Of a DNA stretch of 61,583 bases, positions 34,096-43,509 are shown in pieces. The notes below the pieces were generated by a model. That model did no database searches. It saw only the letters and a program-made list of their open reading frames with translations, and was not told where the DNA came from. This DNA comes from an uncultured Cytophaga sp. Lineage in GTDB: Bacteria; Bacteroidota; Bacteroidia; Cytophagales; Cytophagaceae. Each line of letters opens with the position of its first letter. The stretch's first letter is position 1. The stretch is taken from contig NZ_CALMGQ010000186.1 in assembly GCF_937863595.1 (NCBI RefSeq), forward strand, positions 1 to 61,583, given 5' to 3'. A program made the position numbers and the translations under genes.

Positions 34096-35142
34096 TCAAA
34101 TAATCAACATGACATCACCGTAACTTAAGAAATTATATTTTTCTTTAATTGCAGTTTTGTAAGCTTTAGTCATTAAATCATATCCACCAAATGCACAAGC
34201 CATCATATACAGTGTAGATTCAGGCATGTGAAAGTTTGTAATCATTGCATTTGCAATTTTAAAGTCATACGGAGGGAAGATAAAACGATCTGTCCAACCA
34301 GCATTCTCTTTCAAACGATTGCTTGCAGAAACAGAAGATTCCAATGCACGCATACACGTTGTGCCAATAGCACATACACGTTTTTTAGATTCCAATGCTT
34401 TGTTTACAACGCTTACAGTATCGGGTCCTACAATGAAGTTTTCAGAATCCATTTTGTGTTTCGTCAAATCTTCAACGTCTACTGTTCTGAAAGAACCCAA
34501 GCCAACATGCAATGTTAATGGAGTAAAGTTAATTCCTTTAATTTCCATACGTTTCATTACTTGCTTTGTAAAGTGCAAGCCTGCAGTTGGTGCAGCTACA
34601 GCGCCTTTTACTTCAGCGAATATTGTTTGGTAACGATCTTTATCTGCTTCTTCAACCGGACGTTTAATATAACGAGGTAGGGGAGTTTCGCCAATTGTTT
34701 CAATTATTTTTCCGAAATCTTCAGAGTTTCCATCAAATAAGAAACGAATCGTACGTCCACGAGATGTTGTGTTGTCAACAACTTCCGCTACTAAATCACT
34801 ATCGCCAAAGTATAATTTATTACCTACACGGATTTTACGAGCAGGATCAACCAAAACATCCCAAAGATGTAATTCGGCATTCAATTCACGCAACAAGAAT
34901 ACTTCAATCTTTGCGCCTGTTTTTTCTTTATTACCATATAAACGCGCTGGGAAAACCTTGGTATTATTCATAACCATGATATCGCCTTCGTCGAAGTAAT
35001 TGATAATGTCTTTGAAAATTTTGTGTTCGATGGTACCAGCTTTGCGGTTAATAACCATCATTTTTGCTTCGTCTCTGTTTGCAGCGGGGTGTTGTGCAAC
35101 AAGTTCCGCCGGAAGGGCGAATTTGAATTCGGATAACTTCAT
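34096..35142 (-). CDS. queA: S-adenosylmethionine:tRNA ribosyltransferase-isomerase
   Basis: A 348-residue enzyme of queuosine synthesis; it transfers the ribosyl part of AdoMet to preQ1-modified tRNA. Family motifs are present: [14 protein letters not shown] near the start, [14 protein letters not shown] in the middle and [22 protein letters not shown] near the end. Length is normal. It is a single gene, convergent with the polyamine operon. Confidence 0.97.
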   Translation of the reverse strand: MKLSEFKFALPAELVAQHPAANRDEAKMMVINRKAGTIEHKIFKDIINYFDEGDIMVMNNTKVFPARLYGNKEKTGAKIEVFLLRELNAELHLWDVLVDPARKIRVGNKLYFGDSDLVAEVVDNTTSRGRTIRFLFDGNSEDFGKIIETIGETPLPRYIKRPVEEADKDRYQTIFAEVKGAVAAPTAGLHFTKQVMKRMEIKGINFTPLTLHVGLGSFRTVDVEDLTKHKMDSENFIVGPDTVSVVNKALESKKRVCAIGTTCMRALESSVSASNRLKENAGWTDRFIFPPYDFKIANAMITNFHMPESTLYMMACAFGGYDLMTKAYKTAIKEKYNFLSYGDVMLII

Positions 35143-35306
35143 TTAATATTACGGTATTAAATTTTAAATATAAAATAACAAGTCACAAAGATACGCATTT
35201 TTAGGGAGTAAAAGGTGTTTATTCCAGAATCTGTTATTAAGTATTTGAATTTGAGGGATTTTATAAAAAGGAAGAGTGAAGCTAATCTTATTACTAGAAA
35301 TAAAAA

Positions 35307-35359
35307 TAACGTGTAATTAGAACGATTACTCAATGAGCTATTGTTCTAATTACACGTTA
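35307..35359 (-). terminator. Terminator of the fasciclin gene
   Basis: A 17-bp perfect stem, 35307-35323 against 35343-35359, just downstream of the fasciclin stop on the minus strand and followed there by TTATTTTTATTT. Confidence 0.85.
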
Positions 35360-35368
35360 AAAATACAA

Positions 35369-35938
35369 TTACTTAGGTAACAATACAGAATCAATAACGT
35401 GTATTACACCATTTGATTGAATTACATCATAAGTAGAAATATTTGCGATGTTGCCTGATTCATCTTTTACAACAATGTTGTGTGCACCATTTTTCATAAT
35501 TGTAAGTGTGCCACCGCTCACTGTTTTCAATGTAGCCATGCCTTTTCCAGCTGTAATTAATTTTTCTAAGGCTGCATAATCGTATTTTCCACTAACTACA
35601 TGGTATGTCAATACTTTAGTAAGCGTTGCTTTGTTTTCTGGCTTCAGAAGTGTTGCAACTGTTCCTTCAGGCAAGTCTTCAAATGCATCGTTAACTGGTG
35701 CAAATACTGTAAATGGTCCTTTAGATTGCAATGTTTCTACAAGGCCTGCTGCTTTAACTGCGGCTACTAATGTTGTGTGCTTTTTAGAATTTACTGCATT
35801 TTCAATAATGTTTTTTGATGGATACATTGATTCGCCACCTACCAGTACCGTGTTATCCATTGTTTGTGCTTGAGAAGAAAAAACGATAGCTGATAAAGCA
35901 ATACCTGCAGCAAGTGATTTTAAATTGATCGATTTCAT
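35369..35938 (-). CDS. Fasciclin-domain secreted protein
   Basis: A 189-residue protein with a signal peptide (1-24, ending SSQAQ) and one fasciclin (FAS1) domain at about 45-187. The H1 motif T-V-F-A-P-V-N-D-A-F and the H2-like V-I-Q-S-N-G-V-I-H-V-I-D-S-V-L-L-P are clear, with Y-H-V-V-S-G-K between. Such proteins are exported and probably mediate surface adhesion or stress responses. Monocistronic. Confidence 0.93.
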   Translation of the reverse strand: MKSINLKSLAAGIALSAIVFSSQAQTMDNTVLVGGESMYPSKNIIENAVNSKKHTTLVAAVKAAGLVETLQSKGPFTVFAPVNDAFEDLPEGTVATLLKPENKATLTKVLTYHVVSGKYDYAALEKLITAGKGMATLKTVSGGTLTIMKNGAHNIVVKDESGNIANISTYDVIQSNGVIHVIDSVLLPK

Positions 35939-36169
35939 AGGTGTATAGTTAAGTTTTTATAATTTGTGTATGTTAGATACGAACACATAACAGCAACTGG
36001 ATGTTTAGAATTAAAAAATATATTTAAATATGTCGTTTGCAAAATAATATCGCTGTATTTAATATCTTCGGAAAGATAAAAGTAGATTTTTGTTTATTAC
36101 AAAATAGCCTTACGAATCATTTATTGATACATTAATAGTATGTTACGCATTACTTAACCATAAATACGT

Positions 36170-36850
36170 GTGTTTAATAAACAATCAAATAATAGTAGAT
36201 CAGTCGGGAAAGGTTTTGATCGGATTGCTTTTTTTTATGATAAGATGGCGGCTATCGCTTCTTTCAATCAAATCAATAAAAGTCAGCTTACTTTTATATC
36301 ACATCTATCCACGCAATCACATTGCTTAATACTAGGCGGTGGTACAGGCGATTTTCTTCATCAATTATTAATAATAAATAAATCTGTAAAGATTACATAT
36401 GTAGACGCGTCTGAAAAGATGATAGAATACTCTAAGCAACGTATTCTAAAGTACCTGCCTGCTGATTTGAACCGAGTAGATTTTATATGTGCAGATGTTG
36501 CAGATTTTAAATTTGAAACCTATGATGTGATTGTGTGCAATTATTTTTTAGATTTATTTGAAGATGAAATTGTTCAGGGGCTTTTGCAACAATTTTATTC
36601 AGCATTATCTCCAGACGGTATATTGTATGTTACAGACTTTGTTTTATATACTTCTCAATCCCTGCAGAGTTATATTTCCAAAATAAATTTATGGGTACTC
36701 TTTCATTTTTTTAGGTTAGCAACGTATTTGAAAACAAAGAGACTTGTAGATGTAGAGCAACAAATATTGTTAAATAAATTTAAAAGAATAATAAGAAAAA
36801 AGTTTTTGGGCGGAATGTTGCAGTCAATTATTTTTCAAAAAATGAATTAA
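36170..36850 (+). CDS. Class I SAM-dependent methyltransferase
   Basis: A 226-residue Rossmann methyltransferase. Motif I C-L-I-L-G-G-G-T-G-D-F is near residues 52-62, the acidic D-A-S-E-K-M after strand 2 near 79-84, and the Y-D-V-I-V-C-N-Y-F-L-D motif IV near 118. The N-terminal G-F-D-R-I-A-F-F-Y-D-K pattern is like those of quinone or ubiE-type methyltransferases, so the GTG start 36170 is kept; the next ATG would remove it. The substrate is unknown. Confidence 0.82.
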   Translation: MFNKQSNNSRSVGKGFDRIAFFYDKMAAIASFNQINKSQLTFISHLSTQSHCLILGGGTGDFLHQLLIINKSVKITYVDASEKMIEYSKQRILKYLPADLNRVDFICADVADFKFETYDVIVCNYFLDLFEDEIVQGLLQQFYSALSPDGILYVTDFVLYTSQSLQSYISKINLWVLFHFFRLATYLKTKRLVDVEQQILLNKFKRIIRKKFLGGMLQSIIFQKMN

Positions 36851-36857
36851 GGTAACG

Positions 36858-36894
36858 GCCTTACGGATATACGAAATGTCTATATACGTAAGGC
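36858..36894 (+). terminator. Possible terminator after the methyltransferase
   Basis: GCCTTACG...CGTAAGGC with a partial inner ATATA/TATAT stem, followed by TTTT. Confidence 0.55.
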
Positions 36895-36938
36895 TTTTAG
36901 ACGGTATGAGATATTCAGATTTTATTTTTTCAATAGTA

Positions 36939-37349
36939 CTATTGAAAGTAACTTTCCATTATCTCACTAGCCATTTTAATAGATAGTGGCTTTACTCTAA
37001 AACCTGCAACTTCTTTGTATTGTTCTGCACGTTTTTTATGCTCGGGATTTATGGAAGTTGTGAGCATGATGAGTTTAATGTTTTCAATATAATCCTTAGG
37101 CAGTTTTGCATAATTTTCTAGAAACTCCCATCCATCCATGCCGGGCATGTTGATATCTAAAAAAATAAGTTCTGGTCTTTCTGGATCTGAAAGTACATTT
37201 TGCTCTAATAGGTCTAATGCTATACGTGCGCTTTGAATAGCAACAATTTCATTTGCACATTCAATTTTAGTTAAAATGATTTTATTGATGAAGTTAACCG
37301 CATCATCGTCATCAATTAACAAAATTTGGTTGAGTTTACTTACCGTCAT
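36939..37349 (-). CDS. CheY-like single-domain response regulator
   Basis: A 136-residue receiver domain with Asp13-Asp16 acidic cluster, phospho-acceptor Asp65 in F-L-D-I-N-M-P-G, the T-T-S of the switch and the K-P-L-S lysine. No output domain, so it signals by protein contact. It overlaps the sensor kinase gene by 4 bases (ATGA), a clear cognate pair. Confidence 0.93.
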   Translation of the reverse strand: MTVSKLNQILLIDDDDAVNFINKIILTKIECANEIVAIQSARIALDLLEQNVLSDPERPELIFLDINMPGMDGWEFLENYAKLPKDYIENIKLIMLTTSINPEHKKRAEQYKEVAGFRVKPLSIKMASEIMESYFQ

Positions 37350-38839
37350 ACTGCTTTTTTAATGGTAAAAAAGAATGAGCTACCTTTGCCTTCTTGAGAT
37401 TCTGCCCAAATGCTCCCTCCCAACAAATCTATAATTTTTTTACAATATGCCAAACCAATTCCAGATCCGCTATACTCTTTGGTATTATGTAGGCGTTGAA
37501 ATAAGATAAATATTTTATCGGTATAGTTTGGATTAAAACCGATACCATTATCTGTAACTGTAAATTGGTGGAAATCGCCTTGTTCTGTGGTAGATATAAA
37601 TATTATTGGAGGGATATTTTTTGATTTGAATTTCATTGCATTTTGAATCATATTTTGAAATATAATTCGAATATGAATGCGATTACATAAGAGTATGGGT
37701 AACGTGTTTTTTGATATAATCTGTGCTTGGTTTTCATGTATGCTTAATGAAAGATCATCAAGTACATCTTGTAAAACTTCATTGCAATCAACCTGCTCTT
37801 TCTCTGTGTCAAGACTCAATAAAGAATACTCCAATAATCCTGTGATTAGATTGCGCATGCGATTTGCAGCTTCATCTACAAACTTTAAGTACATTTTTCC
37901 ATTTTCATCAATTTTGTCCGCATATTCTAATAAGAATAAATCGATGAAGCTAGACATACTACGCAAAGGCTCTTGTAAATCATGCGAAGTGATGTGTGCA
38001 AATTGTTCTAATTCTTTATTTTTGAGTGCGAGCTCGCGATTCGTATTCTTAATGATGTCGACAGATTTTTTTCGTTCGGTTATATCCGTATAAGTACCTA
38101 GCATACCAATCGTTTCACCTTTAATATTTATTAAAGGTGTTTTATTTGTTTCCAACCATGTAGCATCTCCAATTGCATTTAACTGAGTCTCTTCATAATT
38201 CAATTCTGCTTGTCCACTTTCAATTACACGCTTGTCTATTAATCTATAGAAGTCGGCTTCCTCTTTAGTCCAAGCCAATTCATAATCAGATTTTCCAATG
38301 ATGTGTTTGTAATCTTCAAGACCTGCATCTACCGCAAATTTACTATTGCAACCTAAATAATTTAAATTGGTATCCTTCCAAAAAATACGAGAAGGAATGG
38401 TATTGAGTACCGTTTGAAACATTTTTTTTATTTCCAAAACGTCTTGCTCTAGTTTCTTGTCCTGTACTTCTCGAATAAAAAAGCAATGAACGTGTTTGGG
38501 TCCAAAATCTGTTCGGTTTTGGTAAGCTGTCACAATCGTTGGTATACGAGTGCCGTCTTGTTTGTGAAGGTATAGTTGTTGGACATATTTCTCGTCTATG
38601 TATTGAAAATAACCTCCAAATATGCTATTAAATTCTGCTTTAGAATCAACGTTGAATAAGGAGTGTAGTGACTGTCCAATAATTTTATTTAAGGGATACT
38701 GCGTTAGGGTGGAGAGTTTAGGACTAAAATCTAATACTGTGTTATCAATCGTATCTGTCAATACATATATATCATTAGAGAGCTCCAACATTTTGAAGGC
38801 TGTACTGGTTTTATCGAGTGATATGAGTTCTTTATTCAT
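37346..38839 (-). CDS. PAS-PAS sensor histidine kinase
   Basis: A 497-residue soluble kinase without membrane segments. PAS domains lie at about 12-125 and 139-257; the second ends in the PAC pattern G-T-Y-T-D-I-T-E-R. HisKA has His286 in T-S-H-D-L-Q-E-P-L-R, and the ATPase domain (about 385-495) shows the N box N-A-M-K-F-K, D-N-G-I-G-F and G-S-G-I-G-L-A. The S-H-D-L-Q-E-P-L-R form is common in PAS kinases paired with lone CheY proteins. Cytosolic ligand sensing or redox sensing is plausible but unproven. Confidence 0.93.
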   Translation of the reverse strand: MNKELISLDKTSTAFKMLELSNDIYVLTDTIDNTVLDFSPKLSTLTQYPLNKIIGQSLHSLFNVDSKAEFNSIFGGYFQYIDEKYVQQLYLHKQDGTRIPTIVTAYQNRTDFGPKHVHCFFIREVQDKKLEQDVLEIKKMFQTVLNTIPSRIFWKDTNLNYLGCNSKFAVDAGLEDYKHIIGKSDYELAWTKEEADFYRLIDKRVIESGQAELNYEETQLNAIGDATWLETNKTPLINIKGETIGMLGTYTDITERKKSVDIIKNTNRELALKNKELEQFAHITSHDLQEPLRSMSSFIDLFLLEYADKIDENGKMYLKFVDEAANRMRNLITGLLEYSLLSLDTEKEQVDCNEVLQDVLDDLSLSIHENQAQIISKNTLPILLCNRIHIRIIFQNMIQNAMKFKSKNIPPIIFISTTEQGDFHQFTVTDNGIGFNPNYTDKIFILFQRLHNTKEYSGSGIGLAYCKKIIDLLGGSIWAESQEGKGSSFFFTIKKAV

Positions 38840-39044
38840 ATTCGCTTTAAAAAATCGTTTTAAAAAGATATCGAATATAGAGTAAATTATTGAATCAATA
38901 TCGGTTTTTTAGGAATTTGAATAGTTAATAGTGTTATAAAACAGATTGTATATAGGAGGTACTTTGAAAATAGAACAACAAAATTAAAATTAGCTAATGT
39001 TCCTAAGAGTATTAATTGTCGAAAATGGATGAATTTGCCATAAA

Positions 39045-39081
39045 AAAAGGCATCGATTCATTTCTGAATGCGATGCCTTTT
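39045..39081 (-). terminator. Terminator of recA
   Basis: Stem AAAAGGCATCG-ATTCA (39045-39060) with TGAAT-(G)-CGATGCCTTTT (39065-39081), one bulge, T run on the minus strand. A second small hairpin CCTGCG/CGCAGG (39095-39114) lies between it and the recA stop. Confidence 0.85.
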
Positions 39082-39120
39082 GCCATGAGAAATTCCTGCG
39101 GTAGAATTCGCAGGGGAAGA

Positions 39121-40191
39121 TTAAGCTTCTTCCTCTTCGAGTTCTTCTTCTTTAGATGCTTCCATGGCTGCGGGTGTTCCGCTTGCTTGCACTTTCTGAC
39201 GAATTTTCGCTTCAATTTCGTCTTGCATGTCTGGATTATCAAGGAATATTGTACGTACCGAATCTCTTCCTTGTCCTAATTTTGTTCCATTGTAAGAGAA
39301 CCAAGACCCAGCTTTGTTAATGATGCCTAATTCAACACCAAGGTCAATGATTTCACCAATTTTAGAAATACCTTCCCCATACATGATATCAAATTCAATC
39401 ACTTTAAATGGAGGGGCCATTTTGTTTTTAACTACTTTAACCTTTGTACGGTTACCAGTAATGTTGTCAGCACTTTCTTTTATTTGCCCAATACGACGGA
39501 TGTCTAAACGTACCGATGCATAAAATTTCAAAGCGTTACCACCTGTAGTTGTTTCAGGGTTACCGAACATTACACCAATTTTTTCTCTTAGCTGGTTGAT
39601 GAATATGCAGCAACATCCTGATTTATTAATTGCACCCGTTAATTTACGTAAGGCTTGTGACATCAAACGTGCTTGTAAGCCCATTTTACTTTCGCCCATT
39701 TCGCCTTCAATTTCTGCTTTAGGCACTAAGGCTGCAACAGAGTCAATAACGATAATGTCAATTGCACCTGAACGTATTAAGTGTTCTGCAATCTCTAATG
39801 CTTGCTCACCGTTATCTGGTTGAGAGATTAGTAGATTAGTAGTATCGATGCCTAATTTTTCTGCATAACCTTTATCAAAAGCGTGTTCTGCATCAATAAA
39901 TGCGGCAATACCACCTGCTTTTTGTGCTTCAGCAATACAATGCATGGATAAGGTTGTTTTACCAGAAGATTCTGGTCCGTATATTTCAACAATTCTACCT
40001 TTAGGTAAGCCTCCAATGCCTAAGGCAATATCAAGGCCTAAAGAACCTGTTGAAATGACAGGGACATCCATAACCACTTCGTCACTTAATTTCATTACGG
40101 TACCTTTACCGTATGTTTTTTCTAATTTGTCAATTGTAAGCTGAAGTGCTTTTAATTTTTCATTTGCTTGGTTTGGTGCAGTTTTACTCAT
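39121..40191 (-). CDS. recA: Recombinase RecA
   Basis: A 356-residue DNA recombinase that forms filaments on single-stranded DNA, drives homologous pairing and stimulates LexA-type autocleavage. Walker A GPESSGKT is at 72-79, with the Walker-B region [12 protein letters not shown], loop L1 [11 protein letters not shown] and the L2 region [12 protein letters not shown]. The acidic Glu-rich tail ([11 protein letters not shown]) is typical. It is monocistronic, with an unusual palindromic promoter described separately. Confidence 0.98.
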   Translation of the reverse strand: MSKTAPNQANEKLKALQLTIDKLEKTYGKGTVMKLSDEVVMDVPVISTGSLGLDIALGIGGLPKGRIVEIYGPESSGKTTLSMHCIAEAQKAGGIAAFIDAEHAFDKGYAEKLGIDTTNLLISQPDNGEQALEIAEHLIRSGAIDIIVIDSVAALVPKAEIEGEMGESKMGLQARLMSQALRKLTGAINKSGCCCIFINQLREKIGVMFGNPETTTGGNALKFYASVRLDIRRIGQIKESADNITGNRTKVKVVKNKMAPPFKVIEFDIMYGEGISKIGEIIDLGVELGIINKAGSWFSYNGTKLGQGRDSVRTIFLDNPDMQDEIEAKIRQKVQASGTPAAMEASKEEELEEEEA

Positions 40192-40303
40192 GGCAATGTT
40201 TTTTTACTGATTGTTTGAAATGTTGTTATCAGATATGCTAGGAAGAAATATTCTACTCTTTCATCTTAACTGTCAAATAACGCCGATTACTTAACCGACG
40301 ATA

Positions 40304-40335
40304 CAAACCTACAAAATGCTAAAATAATTAGCAAG
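40304..40335 (-). promoter_or_regulatory. recA promoter
   Basis: On the minus strand: TTG (40334-40332), 20 bases, then TAGGTTTG (40311-40304). Excellent match to the Bacteroidota consensus, about 110 bases upstream of the start. Confidence 0.8.
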
Positions 40336-40387
40336 ATAATTACTAATTATTTTAGCATTTTTATCTAAAATAATTTTATCTTGCTAA
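40313..40387. promoter_or_regulatory. Interlocking palindromes over the recA promoter, candidate operator
   Basis: A perfect 19-bp inverted repeat (40313-40331 / 40343-40361) fills the promoter spacer on one side and leaves the -33 TTG in its 11-base loop. TTAGCAAGATAA (40328-40339) is also a perfect 12-bp partner of TTATCTTGCTAA (40376-40387), so the two pairings exclude each other. Confidence 0.6.
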
Positions 40388-40543
40388 GATACAAACTTTT
40401 AGTATAAGCCATATTTGGATTTATCAACATCTATTTTTGAAAGATTAAGCAGTATTTCTGCAAAAAAAAAGGTATATTATATGTTATATTAAATTATTGG
40501 TATGCGATTTGTATATCAATACATATATTTAAAATATACCCTT

Positions 40544-41353
40544 ATGAAACGCTTGACTATTCTTTCAATCATATTATTTACTATAACGTCTTTTGCCTAC
40601 GAAACGCAAGCTCCTCAATCTACGGTTTCAGCATATGGTCCAAAAGAAGCATTGTTATATAAATTGCATTATGGGTTTATCAATGCAGGAGAGGCACGTA
40701 TTGAGGTAGATCCTACCTTATATTTTATAAATAATAAAGTTTGTTATAAAACAGCTGTTATTGGGACTACTACCGGAACCTTTGATTTGGCTATGCACGT
40801 ACGTGATCAATGGACGAGTTATATCGATACGGCTACAAAAATTCCTCAACGAAGCTTACGTGATATTGAAGAAGGAAACTACAAATTAAAAGAAATGGTA
40901 ATGTTTGATTATGCCAATAAAAAGGCAAATGTGATTCGGGAAAGTGGCAAAACCTTAGACAAATCTACTGCTAGTTATTCTATTTCTCACAATATTCAAG
41001 ACATCGTAAGTGGTGCGTATTATTTGCGTACATTAGATTATTCGAAAATGGCTGTCGGTACGAATATTAATCTGCAAGCATTCTTTGAAGATAAATTATA
41101 TGACTTTACAGTACGTTATGCAGGTAAAGAACGTGTAAAGACGAGTTATGGATATATTAATGCCATTAAAATCCAACCTGTAATGCCTGATAACGAAATG
41201 TTTGATGGTGGTAACTCCATACGTATGTGGTTATCAGACGATGCCAATAAAATTCCCGTTAAGATTGAAGCGGATATGTTTATTGGTAAAGTGGAGGTAG
41301 ACTTGAAAAAGTTTTCAGGATTAAAACATCCAATTGTATTTACAAAAAAATAA
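40544..41353 (+). CDS. DUF3108 exported protein
   Basis: About 269 residues. ATG 40544 is chosen because it gives a proper signal peptide (MKRLTILSIILFTITSFA); the frame extends to 40502. The mature protein matches DUF3108: L-x-Y-K-L-H-Y-G-F-I-N-A-G-E-A near the start, then a long beta-rich barrel ending in P-V-K-I-E-A-D-M-F-I-G-K-V-E-V-D-L. Periplasmic, function unknown. The TlpA-like gene follows after a long hairpin. Confidence 0.82.
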   Translation: MKRLTILSIILFTITSFAYETQAPQSTVSAYGPKEALLYKLHYGFINAGEARIEVDPTLYFINNKVCYKTAVIGTTTGTFDLAMHVRDQWTSYIDTATKIPQRSLRDIEEGNYKLKEMVMFDYANKKANVIRESGKTLDKSTASYSISHNIQDIVSGAYYLRTLDYSKMAVGTNINLQAFFEDKLYDFTVRYAGKERVKTSYGYINAIKIQPVMPDNEMFDGGNSIRMWLSDDANKIPVKIEADMFIGKVEVDLKKFSGLKHPIVFTKK

Positions 41354-41374
41354 GTTTTCTAAAATTATATTTGT

Positions 41375-41432
41375 ATTACCCGTAGATTAAGGAATTGTTA
41401 ATATTGATCAATTCACTTAATTTACGGGTAAT
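41375..41432. terminator. Long hairpin between DUF3108 and the thioredoxin gene
   Basis: ATTACCCGTAGATTAAG (41375-41391) plus GAATTG (41392-41397) pairs with CAATTC (41409-41414) plus CTTAATTTACGGGTAAT (41416-41432), with one mismatch, one bulge and an 11-base loop. The downstream sequence is T-rich but not a pure run; it may be a terminator or an operator for the next gene. Confidence 0.6.
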
Positions 41433-41463
41433 TTCTATTTTATTATATATAAATTTGATTCGC

Positions 41464-42807
41464 ATGAAATACCTTAAACGAGTTTCTCTTTCTTTACTAG
41501 CACTATTATCAGTGGTATGCCTAGTTCAGGCTAAGCCTGTAATAATAAAAGGAAAGCTTACACCGTCTAATAACTCAACTATTTATTTATATAAATATCT
41601 AGGAAATACAATTACTGTATTTGATTCTGCCAAAATAAAAGCAGGTGTTTTTGAGTTTAAATACAATGAACCTATTGCAATAGGGTTTTATAAGATAGGT
41701 TTTGATAAGGAATCTGCTTTCACTATCGTTGCGGGTTCTGAGAGTATGGTGATTTCAGGTAATTTGGACATTGAGCGTAGCATCACAATTTTAGATTCCA
41801 AAGAGAATGAAGAATATGCATTATATCGCAACCTGAATAAAATACAAGCAGCGCAAAATGCTGCTCTAAATAAAACAGCTCAAGATTTGCAAAAACAACC
41901 AGGGATGACGGAAGAGCTGTTTAATCAATATATTGAAGTGTTGAAGGCTAAAAGTGATTCGTCTAATGCTGTATATAATGTGCAAATGGAAAACCTTGCT
42001 AAGCAATATCCAAACATGTTTATGACGAAGGTAATTAACATGTTTATGTTTGAAGGTAAAACGGCTGAGACATTCTTTGGACCAGATGAATTTACAGACA
42101 AACAATATGCTGCAGGTGATATGCTCTATTCTAAAGTCCAGAATTATTTTCAATACATGGTTCCTCAAGATATAAACTCTTGGAAAGCCGCTGCTGAAAA
42201 ATTAGTTAGTGCTTGTCCTCCAGGTTCGGATAATAGACAGGTTGTATACTCCTCTATCATACCCTTATTTACCCAAAATGATTTGCAATATACCAAACAG
42301 TTGTGTAATCGATTTATAACAGAATATCCAAATTCTTTAGAGGCGAAACAACTTAAAGAGCAATTGCCCAAAGGTGCATCAACTGTTGGGGAGCCTGTTC
42401 CAGAACTATCTTTAATGGATGCTTCAGGTAAAATCATTTCCTTAAGTTCGCTGCGAGGTAAAGTTGTGTTGATTGATTTCTGGGCATCTTGGTGTGGGCC
42501 TTGTAGGGGAGAGAATCCAAATGTAGTAGCTGCTTATAATCAATATAAAGATAAAGGATTTACGGTATACAGTGTTTCCTTAGATAATAACAAAGATCAA
42601 TGGCAAGCTGCAATTTTAAAGGATGGATTGGCATGGACAAGCCATGTCTCAGATTTGAAAGGATGGCAGTCTGACGCTGCAAAATTATACGGAGTAAAAG
42701 GTATACCAGCAACGTTTTTAATTGATAAAGAAGGAGTGCTTGTAGCGACCAACCTACGCGGTGAAGAGTTGAATGCTAAATTGGCTGAATTATTAAATAA
42801 ACCATAA
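41464..42807 (+). CDS. TlpA-like thioredoxin with DUF4369 domain
   Basis: A 447-residue exported protein. ATG 41464 gives the signal peptide (MKYLKRVSLSLLALLSVVCLVQA); the frame extends upstream to 41395 without one. DUF4369 occupies about 25-130, a helical linker follows, then the thioredoxin-fold domain with W-C-G-P-C at 343-347. A TAAATTTG element at 41450-41457 is only 7 bases before the ATG, so translation may be nearly leaderless, but no matching -33 element is seen. Periplasmic disulfide or resuscitation redox roles are typical; the substrate is unknown. Confidence 0.85.
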   Translation: MKYLKRVSLSLLALLSVVCLVQAKPVIIKGKLTPSNNSTIYLYKYLGNTITVFDSAKIKAGVFEFKYNEPIAIGFYKIGFDKESAFTIVAGSESMVISGNLDIERSITILDSKENEEYALYRNLNKIQAAQNAALNKTAQDLQKQPGMTEELFNQYIEVLKAKSDSSNAVYNVQMENLAKQYPNMFMTKVINMFMFEGKTAETFFGPDEFTDKQYAAGDMLYSKVQNYFQYMVPQDINSWKAAAEKLVSACPPGSDNRQVVYSSIIPLFTQNDLQYTKQLCNRFITEYPNSLEAKQLKEQLPKGASTVGEPVPELSLMDASGKIISLSSLRGKVVLIDFWASWCGPCRGENPNVVAAYNQYKDKGFTVYSVSLDNNKDQWQAAILKDGLAWTSHVSDLKGWQSDAAKLYGVKGIPATFLIDKEGVLVATNLRGEELNAKLAELLNKP

Positions 42808-42810
42808 GAA

Positions 42811-43497
42811 ATGAAAACGAATAATCGTATTTTAGTAGTAGATGATGAGGAAGATATAGTTGAGTTGCTCGAATATAATCTTACGAAAGAAGGCTACGAT
42901 GTTCGTACAGCCAATACCGGCTTAAAAGCAATCGAAGAAGCAAAGGATTTTTTACCGCAACTTATTTTGATGGACATCATGATGCCTAAAATGGATGGGG
43001 TTGAAGCGTGTCGGAAAATAAGAGAAATTCCTAAGTTGAAAGAAACTTATGTTATTTTTTTAACAGCACGTTCGGAAGAGTTTTCTGAGATTGCAGCTTT
43101 TGATGCGGGTGCTGATGATTTTATTACTAAGCCAATTAAACCTAGAGCACTAATTAGTAGGGTGTCTGCTTTTTTTAGGAGAGGGATAAAAATAACCACC
43201 GAAAAAGAACGTGTTGTAATTAAAGATTTAATTATTGATCGTTCAAGTTATACGGTAATGCAAGGTGCCAATAAAATAATACTGCCGAAGAAAGAATTTG
43301 AATTGCTTTATTTTCTAGCTAATAAGCCAAATACTGTTTTCAATAGAGATGAGTTATTGAAAAATATTTGGGGTACAGATGTCTATGTTGTTGCACGAAC
43401 TGTTGATGTGCATATACGAAAAATTAGAGAAAAAATTGGAGACGATTACATCACAACAATTAAAGGAATCGGATATAAGTTTGCAATCGACGAATAA
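42811..43497 (+). CDS. OmpR/PhoB-type response regulator
   Basis: A 228-residue regulator: receiver domain (phospho-acceptor Asp55 in L-M-D-I-M-M-P) and a winged-helix DNA-binding domain (about 130-225, ending T-I-K-G-I-G-Y-K-F). It lies 3 bases after the thioredoxin gene and 12 bases before a membrane kinase, forming a PhoB/PhoR-like pair. The regulated genes are not known. Confidence 0.93.
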   Translation: MKTNNRILVVDDEEDIVELLEYNLTKEGYDVRTANTGLKAIEEAKDFLPQLILMDIMMPKMDGVEACRKIREIPKLKETYVIFLTARSEEFSEIAAFDAGADDFITKPIKPRALISRVSAFFRRGIKITTEKERVVIKDLIIDRSSYTVMQGANKIILPKKEFELLYFLANKPNTVFNRDELLKNIWGTDVYVVARTVDVHIRKIREKIGDDYITTIKGIGYKFAIDE

Positions 43498-43509
43498 TAA
43501 AAAAACAAT

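Larger units (their letters stand above)
40192..40543. other. recA upstream region between divergent genes
   Basis: About 350 bases with no gene. It holds the recA promoter and two interlocking palindromes (separate entries), and otherwise AT-rich sequence. No recognisable promoter for the DUF3108 gene was found. Confidence 0.6.
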
